DNA from: Woeseiaceae bacterium | GTDB lineage: Bacteria; Pseudomonadota; Gammaproteobacteria; Steroidobacterales; Woeseiaceae | DNA length: 64,000 nt | Assembly: GCA_030065985.1 (NCBI GenBank) | Contig: JASJCM010000009.1 | Span: 1-64,000, forward strand | Direction of reading: 5' to 3' | In this document: in pieces, positions 39,308 through 49,198 of the stretch | Numbering within the stretch: position 1 is the stretch's first letter | How the letters are laid out: each line of letters opens with the position of its first letter | The notes under the pieces: generated by a model | Databases searched by the model: none | What the model was told of the DNA's origin: nothing | The model's input: the letters and a program-made list of their open reading frames with translations, nothing else | Made by a program: the position numbers and the translations under genes

Positions 39308-41191
39308 CTATTCGCCAACGACAGTTGCGCGCTCTTTCAGCATGGTAGGCGGCCCCTCAAAGGCCGAATAATATTCGATATCGGCAAGATCTAGTGCCCC
39401 GTCCAACTGACCGTCGAGACGATCCAGGTGCATCAGAAGTTCGTGCGCACGTTTGTCGGTTACTCCAAGTGCTTGCACAATTAAGTTGGTCGCATTGTCC
39501 GTCTCCGAATCTCGATCACCGATATTGATCCTTTCATCAGATGCCATGGTGCTCGCGTCAAGCCGGTAGAGCTGGAGCAGAAGCTTTGACAAAGAGCTGG
39601 TCCTGAGCACATTCGAGGCCTCGCCGACGTGTCCATATGCCTCGACATGGTGGTAACCAATGAGTTGGTCATCCAGCCCAGACTGGTCCAGAGCGTCTAT
39701 AAATACCCTTGCCATTGCGGCGCGGTCTTCGTTCGCCGTGAAAGCTGGCGACAAGCACATGCTCGCGATTCTTGGTTTTACGCCAAGAGACAGCAACGTG
39801 TCGAACACTCGTATCATACTGCCCGCAAGTTCAGTGCTGGTCGGATCATGCCCGGCGCCGGCGTGCGTATGATAGCCGACATTGGACCAATAGTCCGCGT
39901 CCATTTCCAAATAGATGTTTTCTCTGTCGCTAAAGTCAGGGAGTTCATCGAGAAGTACTTTGTGGAAATTCACGCGCTTCACTTCTTCAGGTAGCAAGTG
40001 TTCCGGTGGGGACATGAAATGCAATTCACCGGTATTTCGTGCAACATAAATTTCGAGTGTGCTAGGTCCCTGAACATAGTGGACGTTGCTATACGGACTG
40101 TCGGAGAACCGGGATGTGTCAGCGTTGTGGAAGTCATCCGCATACACGCGGTGGCGAGTCCAATCTGGCATAACCCAATAGACTTCGCTTACGAATCCGT
40201 CGCCGATCAACGTGTCCAGGAAGTCCCCAATGTGTTCCTGCGGTGTGTAGCCCAATGGGCTGGCATATGCCCGAAGATCGCTGTGTGTGTCAAAACGAAT
40301 GACCGTTAGCCCGTTATTGCTATCCGTGATGCCAGCAGCAGTAGTGGACTGGATGAAGTCCAGAACCTGGTTATTGTGTTGCATCAAGTCGGCGGCTTGC
40401 GTTTGTCGCCAAAGGTCTGCGAGTTTCGAGGCCGCTACATCGAGTGATACGTCCGCGGGATTGTAGGTCTTGTCTATCAACAAAACGCCGCCGGCAGTTA
40501 GCGTCTGAGCCCAGTTCTCAGAATCGGGCAGATCAGTAATCGGCAGTCGTTCATACAGTCGTCTTGGAGGGCAATCACGAGCGCGAAGCTTGATCTTGAG
40601 TCTTAACTTATCTACCCATCCACATTCGACTTCCGATCGATACACCTCGTTCGCCGCAACTATGAGTCTGTCGCTGAGTTCACTATCAAGAGTAGTTGTG
40701 GGCCCGCTGACGAAGATCTCGGTTGGACGTTGGAGTGATGTGCCTGTTACGCGGGCTGCGTACTCTTGATCGTCTTGTCGCACGTAAAATTCGCGAGTTG
40801 GTGCCCTCTCTGTATCGTCAAAATGCGACCATTCTTGCCTGGTCCAACGGGCATCCCAGTAGAATGCAATCCGAGACTCAGTGCGTTCGCTGAGTTGAAT
40901 CCTCATCGTCTTAGCAGACACCTCGGTCGCGAATGCCATGACATTTGTCGGTGTATTTCCGGAAATCACGACTATAGGCGCAGTTGGAAACTCAGTGTCA
41001 AACTCGACGGTTACATGGCGATTGCCGGCCAGAACCACCGCACGACCCGACTCCTGAATGGTTGTTGCCGCATGAAATAGGCCCTTGAGAAAGGCCGAGT
41101 AGGCGACGACAATCGAGACACCTACGAGTACCAAGACTACCAATATGAATGTAATAGTCTTTCTTGCTCGCATAAGACCGATCGCTCCCAT
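39308..41191 (-). CDS. Membrane-anchored protein with UPF0489-like (arginase-fold-like) C-terminal region
   Basis: N-terminal TM MRARKTITFILVVLVLVGVSIVVAYSAF; LTVIRFDTHSDLRAY, IGDFLDTLIGDGFVSEVYWVMPDW, IYLEMDADYWSN. Exact start uncertain (41173-41248). Confidence 0.55.
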   Translation of the reverse strand: MGAIGLMRARKTITFILVVLVLVGVSIVVAYSAFLKGLFHAATTIQESGRAVVLAGNRHVTVEFDTEFPTAPIVVISGNTPTNVMAFATEVSAKTMRIQLSERTESRIAFYWDARWTRQEWSHFDDTERAPTREFYVRQDDQEYAARVTGTSLQRPTEIFVSGPTTTLDSELSDRLIVAANEVYRSEVECGWVDKLRLKIKLRARDCPPRRLYERLPITDLPDSENWAQTLTAGGVLLIDKTYNPADVSLDVAASKLADLWRQTQAADLMQHNNQVLDFIQSTTAAGITDSNNGLTVIRFDTHSDLRAYASPLGYTPQEHIGDFLDTLIGDGFVSEVYWVMPDWTRHRVYADDFHNADTSRFSDSPYSNVHYVQGPSTLEIYVARNTGELHFMSPPEHLLPEEVKRVNFHKVLLDELPDFSDRENIYLEMDADYWSNVGYHTHAGAGHDPTSTELAGSMIRVFDTLLSLGVKPRIASMCLSPAFTANEDRAAMARVFIDALDQSGLDDQLIGYHHVEAYGHVGEASNVLRTSSLSKLLLQLYRLDASTMASDERINIGDRDSETDNATNLIVQALGVTDKRAHELLMHLDRLDGQLDGALDLADIEYYSAFEGPPTMLKERATVVGE

Positions 41192-41307
41192 CGAATGTCC
41201 GGGACCTTCGGCTCGACCATATTGACGATTCCGTAGAAGGCGCGCCAAGAGCCGCTAAGAGGACCAATTCCTCAATCATGCGTGGCCGTTGGTGGCGGAC
41301 GAGTCGA

Positions 41308-41323
41308 ACGATAGCGCTATCGT
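41308..41323. promoter_or_regulatory. 16-bp perfect palindrome between divergent genes
   Basis: ACGATAGCGCTATCGT. Confidence 0.35.
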
Positions 41324-41481
41324 ATCATGACATGCTTCGGCCGACTGGCGGTCGCTATGCTGCGAAATGGACGCACACGTTGCATGCGTGGAATTGCTGG
41401 AGTCTCGAAGTTGACATTGTGAAGTTGCGAAGTACGAAGTAGATTGTTCTTATCGATGAACAGTGGATTCGGAACCTCGAA

Positions 41482-42222
41482 ATGACCATTCACGAAACTG
41501 AGTTGCGTAGTAATTCGATTCCTCAGGAGACAATTAGGGCGTTCTCGCGGAGTATTTTCAAGGAGGCCTCGAAGTACGGATTTGGCAAAGTCGACGTCAT
41601 CAAAATGATCAATGAACTGTTGGACCTTTGCAGTGCCGGCGTGAAAAAAGATGTCGCAGGTGACCTGGCCACAGGTGACGAATCCGACCTGGCAGCAGTT
41701 GACTGTAGAAGTCTTCCGCTAGTTGGTGCAAGGCTATCTATTCGAGAGTACGTTGAAGCTCAAGATCGAGAGTATTTGGAGTCCTGGTTGTCCGATCGTT
41801 ATGGGCGGTATTTCGTTCTGTCGTGTGCCACTGCAAGGCGAATTACGCTGGAATCCCTATGCCAATCCGCGAGTACCCACCTCGGGATGATAACGTCGCC
41901 GGAGGGGCAACCGATAGGAGCGATGGCCTTCCTCGACCATAGCAAGGACCAAGAGCGAGCAGAATTACGCAAGTTGATAGGTGATAAGGCGTCGAGGGGT
42001 CAAGGACTCGCAGAGGAGGCTACCCGTCTTTGGATTCGTTACGGTTTTCAGGGGCTCGGACTCAAGAAAATCTATGTCAGCACACTGCAGACGCAGATAG
42101 CCAACATCAAGCTTAATGAAGACATTGGTTTTGAAGTTGAGGGGCTTCTGAGAAACGAATTACTGATCGACGGTCAACGACACGATGTCTTGCGCATGGG
42201 AATCTCGTCGGAGGAGATGTAG
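41482..42222 (+). CDS. GNAT-family N-acetyltransferase (RimJ/RimL-like) with short N-terminal helical extension
   Basis: LRKLIGDKASRGQGLAEEATRLWIRYGFQGLGLKKIYVSTLQTQIANIKLNEDIGFEVEGLLRNELLIDGQRHDVLRMGI. Confidence 0.82.
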   Translation: MTIHETELRSNSIPQETIRAFSRSIFKEASKYGFGKVDVIKMINELLDLCSAGVKKDVAGDLATGDESDLAAVDCRSLPLVGARLSIREYVEAQDREYLESWLSDRYGRYFVLSCATARRITLESLCQSASTHLGMITSPEGQPIGAMAFLDHSKDQERAELRKLIGDKASRGQGLAEEATRLWIRYGFQGLGLKKIYVSTLQTQIANIKLNEDIGFEVEGLLRNELLIDGQRHDVLRMGISSEEM

Positions 42223-42238
42223 TCTCATTGACCAATAT

Positions 42239-42703
42239 TCAGGTCTGCGACTGCTGATAATTTTCCAGCCCAATCTTCTCAATCAGACTAAGCTGCGTCT
42301 CGAGCCAGTCAACATGCTCTTCCTCTGACTGCAGAATCCTGTCGAAGAGATCTCGGCTGACGTAATCCTTGTGAGTCTCGCAGTAGGCGATAGCTGCTCT
42401 GAGGTCCGGTAATGCGTCCAGTTCCATATCGAGATCGCACTGAAGCATCTCGGGCACATCCTCACCAATCCGTAGCTTGCCGAGATCCTGGAGGTTTGGC
42501 AGACCTTCGAGAAAAAGGATGCGCTCGATGAGTTCATCGGCATGCTTCATCTCGTCGATCGATTCCTGGTATTCGTGATCCCCAAGCTTGTTCAGACCCC
42601 AGTCCTTCAGCATCCGTGAATGCAGGAAATACTGATTAATTGCAGTAAGTTCATTCTTGAGGACCTTGTTCAGGTGCTCGATGACAGTGGCGTCACCTTT
42701 CAT
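42239..42703 (-). CDS. bfr: Bacterioferritin
   Basis: [72 protein letters not shown]. Start MKGD at 42703, not 42760. Confidence 0.96.
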   Translation of the reverse strand: MKGDATVIEHLNKVLKNELTAINQYFLHSRMLKDWGLNKLGDHEYQESIDEMKHADELIERILFLEGLPNLQDLGKLRIGEDVPEMLQCDLDMELDALPDLRAAIAYCETHKDYVSRDLFDRILQSEEEHVDWLETQLSLIEKIGLENYQQSQT

Positions 42704-42771
42704 ATTCGGCTCCGGGGTCGGTAGGATTCGGTTTAGACTCGCCATTGTAATGAATGACACGGGAATCGGCT

Positions 42772-43551
42772 ATGCAAAACCTCTTTGATCTGACTGGCAA
42801 GATCGCCGTCATCACCGGCGGCTCGCGCGGGATTGGCGAGATGATCGCCGAAGGCTTTGTCGCCAACGGCGTGAAGACCTACATATCTTCGCGCAAAGCT
42901 GAGGCGTGCGATGCGACTGCGGAGAGGTTATCGGAGCAGGGCGAGTGCATCTCTATTCCTGCGGACCTCTCGACCTCCGAGGGCGTCCAGTCGCTTGCCA
43001 ATGAGATCAAGTCCCGAGAGTCTCGTCTCGACATTCTCGTGAACAACGCCGGCGCGACCTGGGGGGCATCGATCGAGGAGTTCCCGGAGAGCGGTTGGGA
43101 TAAGGTCATGGACATTAATGTCAAAGGCCCGTTCTTTCTCACCCAGGCTTTGCTGCCGCTGCTCGAAGCATCGGCCACGCCGGAAGACCCTGCACGCATC
43201 ATCAACGTCGGCTCCATCGACGGTATTAACGTGAATCAACTCGGAACGTATTCCTATGGCCCGAGCAAGGCGGCAATCCATCATCTGACACGCACGCTCG
43301 CCTCGCACTTGGCTGATCGAAACATCACGGCCAATGCCATTGCGCCGGGACCATTTCCAAGCAAGATGACGGCCGGCATCGCAAAAGCCATGGGTGAGAA
43401 GATTCGTGAGGGCGTGCCGCTCAAGCGCTGGGGTGAGCCTGCAGATATGGCAGGAACGGCGATCTTTCTGGCAGCGAAGGCGAGTGCTTACATATCTGGC
43501 GCGGTTATTCCTGTCGACGGCGGCATCGTCGGGTCCTCGCGCACTCTCTAA
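42772..43551 (+). CDS. SDR-family oxidoreductase
   Basis: IAVITGGSRGIGEMIAEGF; LVNNAGATWG; YSYGPSKAAIHHLTRTLA; GAVIPVDGG. Confidence 0.93.
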   Translation: MQNLFDLTGKIAVITGGSRGIGEMIAEGFVANGVKTYISSRKAEACDATAERLSEQGECISIPADLSTSEGVQSLANEIKSRESRLDILVNNAGATWGASIEEFPESGWDKVMDINVKGPFFLTQALLPLLEASATPEDPARIINVGSIDGINVNQLGTYSYGPSKAAIHHLTRTLASHLADRNITANAIAPGPFPSKMTAGIAKAMGEKIREGVPLKRWGEPADMAGTAIFLAAKASAYISGAVIPVDGGIVGSSRTL

Positions 43552-43631
43552 CCAAACGTATTCCCCAGTTTTTCGGATCGCTCGCTTATCAAGGGCGACG
43601 CATTCTTGTCTGGTAGCCAACCGAGACAAGG

Positions 43632-45008
43632 ATGTCAGCCATGGGAAAGATCCTACTTGCACTGCTGTGCGGCGTACTCGTGTCGTCGTTGCCGGCCCAC
43701 GCGGACGAACGATGGCGCATATGGTCGTTACCGGAATCGGTAGTCAGCGCCGACTACTACGACAACGGCCACCCCGATCCCGCGAAGGTCTCACTAGGCA
43801 AGCAGTTATTCTCGGACAAGATTCTGAGCGGCAACTTCAATATCTCTTGTGCGACGTGCCATCACGCTTTTACCGGAACCAGTGACGGTTTGGCACTGCC
43901 GATCGGCGAGGGCGGCCGTGGATTGGGTGTGGCTCGGGACACTGGAGTGGGTGCAGATGCGGTTCACGAACGTGTCCCTCGCAATGCGCCGCACGTCTTC
44001 AACTTGGGCGCACGCGAATTCGAGATCATGTTCCACGATGGTCGCGTACAGCCGAATCCGGATTTCCCAAATGGCATCGAGTCACCTGTTGGCCACGACC
44101 TGCCGACGGGCCTCGATAATGTACTCGCCGTGCAGGCGATGTTTCCGGTCACCTCAGGGACAGAAATGGCTGGTCAGCCGGGCGAGAACCCGATTGCAGA
44201 TGCGGCCGACGCAGGTAATCTCGCTGGTCCGGATGGTGTATGGGAGCAGCTCGCCTCGCGCTTACAAGGCCTTCGTGGCTACGTCGACCAGTTCATTGCC
44301 GTATACCCGGACGTGAACTCGGCCGCCGATATTCGCTATACGCACGCCGCGAACGCAATCGCCGCATTTGAAGCCGCCAACTGGCGCGCCGACAACAGCC
44401 CGTTCGACCGTTTCCTGCGGGGTCAGCGCGGGGCACTCAGCCTGGCGCAGTTAAGAGGCATGCGCATTTTCTATTCGCCACGCAAAGGCAACTGCGCGAG
44501 CTGCCATTCCGGCACCTTCCAGACCGACCAGTCCTTCCGCGCCATCGCAATGCCGCAGATCGGTGCAGGGAAGGGCGATGGTGTCGGCTACGAGGACTTC
44601 GGCCGAGAGCGTGTCACAGGCGACGTATCCGACCGCTACAAGTTCCGGGTACCAACGTTGCGCAATGTCGCGCTGACGGCCCCCTACGGCCATGCAGGTG
44701 CTTACGACACGCTGCAGGCGGTGGTTCGCCACCATCTGGACCCGGTTGCCTCGCTCTACAACTATGATCCGTCCCAGCTGCGGATGCCGAGCAGGCCGGA
44801 CCTCGACGCAAAGGATCTGGAAGCTATGAACGACGCAGCTGTCGTCGCCGCAATCGCCGGTGCCAACGAGCTTGCGCCCATTAATCTCAGCGAGCGGGAA
44901 ATTGGTTACCTGATCGATTTCCTGAATGCGCTAACGGATCCTGCGATGCTCGACCTTCGCGGCGACGTGCCAAGATCGCTACCCAGCGGCCTCCCACTCG
45001 CCGACTAG
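43632..45008 (+). CDS. Di-haem cytochrome c peroxidase/MauG-family protein
   Basis: Signal peptide; two haem motifs CATCH and CASCH; VPTLRNVALTAPYGHAGAYDTLQAVVRHH. Confidence 0.9.
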   Translation: MSAMGKILLALLCGVLVSSLPAHADERWRIWSLPESVVSADYYDNGHPDPAKVSLGKQLFSDKILSGNFNISCATCHHAFTGTSDGLALPIGEGGRGLGVARDTGVGADAVHERVPRNAPHVFNLGAREFEIMFHDGRVQPNPDFPNGIESPVGHDLPTGLDNVLAVQAMFPVTSGTEMAGQPGENPIADAADAGNLAGPDGVWEQLASRLQGLRGYVDQFIAVYPDVNSAADIRYTHAANAIAAFEAANWRADNSPFDRFLRGQRGALSLAQLRGMRIFYSPRKGNCASCHSGTFQTDQSFRAIAMPQIGAGKGDGVGYEDFGRERVTGDVSDRYKFRVPTLRNVALTAPYGHAGAYDTLQAVVRHHLDPVASLYNYDPSQLRMPSRPDLDAKDLEAMNDAAVVAAIAGANELAPINLSEREIGYLIDFLNALTDPAMLDLRGDVPRSLPSGLPLAD

Positions 45009-45155
45009 CAGTAAGCGCCCCACGATAGGTAGTTTCCACGAGGATTTTCTGCGCCGTTATACCCAATATAGTTAGGGTCCACGTGCCGGCCGGTGACGTG
45101 GGTCGGCCGCGTGGCTCCGTACGGAATATCTACACAAATCCGATGGGGGTGCCCT

Positions 45156-48100
45156 ATGAGTGGTTTTCAATCACTTCTCCTGGGGTCTCTTCTCGCCACT
45201 TGCGCTCTGATAGTCGCCTGTGACAACGGCGGCGGAAGCGACCCTGAACAGATGATAAACCTCGAGACGCTCGATCGAGACGGCGACGGCCTGTCCGACG
45301 TTGCCGAGCAAAATGGCTGGGAGGTCACCGTATTCCTTGCCAGCGGCGAAGTCGAGGCCCGATCCGTCACCAGCGATCCTACGATGCGTGACACCGACGG
45401 GGACGGCGTGTCCGATGCCGCCGAGAAGACGGCGCTGACCGACCCAAGGCTGGCCGACACCGACGCTGATGAGTTGACCGACTGGCAGGAACTCCAAGAG
45501 ATCTATAGCGTGCCGTATCGTCAGGACAGCGATGAAGATTCGCTGATTGACGGCCAGGAGTTCAATTTTCACCTGACATCACCGATCTTCGCGGACTCCG
45601 ATGGCGACCAGATCAGCGACTATGACGAAGTTGTTCTTGCGAATCGCAACCCCCGAGTTGCGGATCTGCCGGCGCCGACCATCGAAGTGGGCGATATCGA
45701 TCTGCAACTCGATGTCCGCTTTACGGAAACGACATCCGTGGAGACTCGTGAACTTGAGACCAAGAGTGTCAGTTCGACGCTGACCCAAAGTCATAAGCAG
45801 GAATACAGCAACAGCAACTCCAATACCCAGGAGGCAATGGCCAAGTTCTCGGTCGGTACCTCGTATGAGGTCGGCAAGTTCATCTTCGCGCCCGGCGGTG
45901 AATGGACGACCAACGTCGGCTTCGAGACCGGCTGGACGGGCAGCTGGACGAGTAACAGTACGCGAACGTCCGCGGCAGAAACTCAATCTGCGTATCAGGA
46001 GTCATTGTCCACGGACGTCGAAACAACGAAAGGCGCCACCGTCACGCGTTCGGTTGAGGGCGCGCGAATGGCGGTGACTATCGCGATCGAAAATGCAAGC
46101 GACCTCGCGTACACGATCAGCAACCTGCAAGTAACGGCGTTTATTCAGGACCCGCAAGACCCCACTCAACTTAAGCCTGTCGCGACGCTGCTGCCCGATA
46201 GTGAGCCGGCGGAAGGCTTTCACCTCGGGCCGCTCGTACCTGAACGCGGGCCGTTCATCTTCTCAAACGATGTGATCTTCCCGCAGCTCGTTGAGAGTCT
46301 GATGAAGAATCCACGAGGTCTGGTTTTCATCATTTCGAACTACGACATCGAAGATGAACTGGGTCGCAATTTCGCATTCAGCTCGCAGGAAGTCATCGAG
46401 CACACGACAGCGCTCGTAATCGACTTCGGCAGCTTCGACAGCGACGGCGATCTTGAAGGCGACCTGACGGAATACCACCGTGTGTCGACCGGGTCTGGCC
46501 GCGTCGTCGGCGACATGGACCGGCGCATTGTGTTCGATAGTGCGGGTGATCACGTCGGCATTACGCTGCGCGACGCACTCGAGGCAGCCGGGCTACAGCA
46601 CTACGACGAGATGGAAACGCCGATGACGTCGCTGACCAGTCAGCAGCTAGACGGCAGTTTCTCTACCATTCGCAACGACGCTGGTGTCGAACGCGTCTAC
46701 CGGGTACGGAGGGCCGCGGTCGAGGATGGTATCCCGAAGGCATGGGAGATACTCACCGCAGAGGGCATTGATCAGACTATTGGCCTGGATGACTTCATCC
46801 TGCAGACCGAAGACGACATCAAGCTGGCTTACGTGCAGGACGTCGACGAGGATCGCGTTGTCGCGAGCCTCGAGTTTGTCCACGGATGTTCTGATGCCAC
46901 AGCCGACACGGATGCTGATGGACTGGACGATCGGACAGAAGTGCTGGTCGGATGGGACGTCACGACAGACGCCGGATTGCGCCGCGTATTTCCGCGCTGC
47001 TCGGCAGCCGACACCGATGGTGACGGACTGACCGATGCTCAGGAAGCTGGCGCAATGGTCGACTGCAGCGCCTTCGGACGACCCGATTCTGCCTGGGTGA
47101 CCGATCCCACCAGTGAGGATACCGACGATGATGGTATTCCCGATATGGAGGAGATCTGCGGTTTCGACGCCGTGACGAGCCCTGGGGGGCAGGTAACCTA
47201 TGTCGCAGCGGTTCCCACGTCGCCGATCAATCGTGATACCGATGGTGACACGGCATCTGACGGCATCGAACGAGAACTGGGTGGCGATCCGACCGACCCG
47301 AACGACCGAAATCAGTTTGCCGATGACGATGGCGATGGCCTTGCCAACATTGAGGAAACGACCGGTTGGACGATAGACGTCTACGGCGTGCTTTCACCAT
47401 ACGATGTTGGAAATTCGCCCATCAGCGAAATCTGCGACTCGGAATGCCCGGAAATTGCGCCGGTACAGGTGGACGTCAAGTCCGATCCCGCAGTGGCGGA
47501 CACGGATGGTGACGGTCTCATCGACGGCGTCGAATGGACGCTCGGCACTGATCCTGAGAATACGGATACAGACGGAGATGGCATCGACGACTTCGCCGAG
47601 TCACGAGGCTTCGCTTTGCGCAATCTCGGCATCATTACCCTGGATCCTGCCGACGCTGATACAGACGACGACAAACGTCCGGATGGCGCGGAAGTGGAGG
47701 TTGATGACACGGTTGCAGGCCGGTGGATCGTGCGTATTGCTGGGCAGGAGCCGTACCGCGTGTACAGCGACCCGCGCAATGCGGACGAGGATTTCGACAC
47801 CGTAGTGGACGGTGATGAGTACGCCTACGGATCCGACCCAACCTTGTCGAACACGGACAACGACCGTCGTGACGACGCGCGCGAAATCGTGCTTGGATTG
47901 AATCCGCTCGAGGTCGACTTCCGTGTAACCGTTTTCTACCGTGGCATCCGTGTCGACGAAGATGGCGACGCCGACCAAAACAATATCTTCCATCATCCTG
48001 GGACCACCCACGGCTCACGCAAAGGTGACGGGGAGATCAGCTTCTACTTACAGGTTCGTCGGCCGGACGACTCGACGGCCACAGGCCTCGAGGCAACACC

Positions 48101-48626
48101 TCGGACTATCGCGAGTGACTGGACCTATCGTCCGTATCTCACGGTCTGCAATGCACCGTGGCTGGGTCACCACGACAATACGCCATGTGTGCACAACGCC
48201 ACCGACGGCACAGCGCTGTCCGATGGTATCGAAATGACCGACGGTGACGAGATCGAGTTCTTTAACCCAATGTGGAACATACCCGATGACCTCCGGTCGG
48301 TAACGTTTGGGCTGACAGAAGACCAGCGTTTTTCTATCGAGGGGCGAGTTGGCGAGTATGACACCTCGGACCCGACCTACCACTGGAACTATTTCGGCGG
48401 GATCGAAGGGACGCTTGCAACCGTCGGCGCGAATGAGGTGATGGCGGTCTTTGAGGGCAAGGACGTCAAGACGCACACCATCCAGCACCTGTCGTTCGAG
48501 TTCTCCGATCCGGACTGGAATTCGGAGGACACCTACAGCCAGGCTACTTGCCCTAGCCCGTCGTGCCCAGCGACAGCAGTGGAACCGGGCAGCGGCGAGA
48601 TATTCGCGATGTATATCGTCGAGTAG
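45156..48626 (+). CDS. TSP3-repeat calcium-binding lipoprotein with a protective-antigen/binary-toxin-B-like core
   Basis: MSGFQSLLLGSLLATCALIVAC lipobox; many DTDGDGxxD repeats; central segment NPRVADLPAPTIEVGDIDLQLDV...SNSNSNTQEA...GARMAVTIAIENASDLAYTISNLQVTAF resembles PA domain 2. Confidence 0.7.
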   Translation: MSGFQSLLLGSLLATCALIVACDNGGGSDPEQMINLETLDRDGDGLSDVAEQNGWEVTVFLASGEVEARSVTSDPTMRDTDGDGVSDAAEKTALTDPRLADTDADELTDWQELQEIYSVPYRQDSDEDSLIDGQEFNFHLTSPIFADSDGDQISDYDEVVLANRNPRVADLPAPTIEVGDIDLQLDVRFTETTSVETRELETKSVSSTLTQSHKQEYSNSNSNTQEAMAKFSVGTSYEVGKFIFAPGGEWTTNVGFETGWTGSWTSNSTRTSAAETQSAYQESLSTDVETTKGATVTRSVEGARMAVTIAIENASDLAYTISNLQVTAFIQDPQDPTQLKPVATLLPDSEPAEGFHLGPLVPERGPFIFSNDVIFPQLVESLMKNPRGLVFIISNYDIEDELGRNFAFSSQEVIEHTTALVIDFGSFDSDGDLEGDLTEYHRVSTGSGRVVGDMDRRIVFDSAGDHVGITLRDALEAAGLQHYDEMETPMTSLTSQQLDGSFSTIRNDAGVERVYRVRRAAVEDGIPKAWEILTAEGIDQTIGLDDFILQTEDDIKLAYVQDVDEDRVVASLEFVHGCSDATADTDADGLDDRTEVLVGWDVTTDAGLRRVFPRCSAADTDGDGLTDAQEAGAMVDCSAFGRPDSAWVTDPTSEDTDDDGIPDMEEICGFDAVTSPGGQVTYVAAVPTSPINRDTDGDTASDGIERELGGDPTDPNDRNQFADDDGDGLANIEETTGWTIDVYGVLSPYDVGNSPISEICDSECPEIAPVQVDVKSDPAVADTDGDGLIDGVEWTLGTDPENTDTDGDGIDDFAESRGFALRNLGIITLDPADADTDDDKRPDGAEVEVDDTVAGRWIVRIAGQEPYRVYSDPRNADEDFDTVVDGDEYAYGSDPTLSNTDNDRRDDAREIVLGLNPLEVDFRVTVFYRGIRVDEDGDADQNNIFHHPGTTHGSRKGDGEISFYLQVRRPDDSTATGLEATPRTIASDWTYRPYLTVCNAPWLGHHDNTPCVHNATDGTALSDGIEMTDGDEIEFFNPMWNIPDDLRSVTFGLTEDQRFSIEGRVGEYDTSDPTYHWNYFGGIEGTLATVGANEVMAVFEGKDVKTHTIQHLSFEFSDPDWNSEDTYSQATCPSPSCPATAVEPGSGEIFAMYIVE

Positions 48627-48644
48627 CCTCTACAGGCCAAAAAA

Positions 48645-48667
48645 AAGCCCCGCAATGCGGGGCTTTT
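48645..48667 (+). terminator. Intrinsic terminator
   Basis: AAGCCCCGCAATGCGGGGCTTTT after the stop at 48626. Confidence 0.85.
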
Positions 48668-48697
48668 ATCCACTCAACCCTGGAAGGGCTACACCCG

Positions 48698-48907
48698 TCA
48701 TGCCATGACGGGTATATAAACCTGTGGCTGCGCAACCTGGCGCTGCCTGCGCACGTCGTGGAGGATCTCGGAGGCCATTTCCTTGCACGAGCCGCAGCCC
48801 GTGGCGACGCCAAGCTCCGACTGCAGCGCCCAGAGGTCCGTCGCACCGGCTTCAGCCGCCCGGCGGATGTCCTTATCGGTGATCGCATTGCAGACGCAGA
48901 CGTACAT
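48698..48907 (-). CDS. bfd: Bacterioferritin-associated ferredoxin
   Basis: MYVCVCNAITDKDIRRAAEAGATDLWALQSELGVATGCGSCKEMASEIL; CxC...CxxC [2Fe-2S] ligands. Confidence 0.93.
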   Translation of the reverse strand: MYVCVCNAITDKDIRRAAEAGATDLWALQSELGVATGCGSCKEMASEILHDVRRQRQVAQPQVYIPVMA

Positions 48908-48941
48908 AAATCAACCACTTAGTGTGTTTGTAGGCATTCAA

Positions 48942-48968
48942 ACGCAAATGAGAATGATTGTCAATAAC
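48942..48968. promoter_or_regulatory. Fur-box-like site upstream of bfd
   Basis: ACGCAAATGAGAATGATTGTCAATAAC; core AAATGAGAATGATT is identical to the one upstream of the TonB receptor. Confidence 0.75.
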
Positions 48969-49009
48969 ATTACGTATAATCCGAGACACACGTCACGGTA
49001 GGGCGAAAT

Positions 49010-49085
49010 GGGGACATTCACCTTTTTCCAGTCGACGAGCCGCGGGTATCAAGACTGACCGTCCCAGAAAAAGGAGAATGTCCCC
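49010..49085. repeat. REP/MITE-like inverted repeat element
   Basis: GGGGACATTCACCTTTTTC (49010-49028) and GAAAAAGGAGAATGTCCCC (49067-49085): 18/19 complementary arms, 38-nt spacer. Confidence 0.7.
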
Positions 49086-49198
49086 CAGAGAATCAAGCAC
49101 CTACGCCCTTTGTAGTATCCCGCTGTGCGACCAAAATCCTTTATGATGCAGAGGCTTGCGCTCGAGCGCGCCAAATCGTTGGAAACCCTGGGCTGCTG

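Noticed and set aside
45093-45155. ORF-track start of the TSP3-repeat protein at 45093
   Set aside because: Start at 45156 yields a clean lipoprotein signal peptide; the upstream 21 residues look non-coding.
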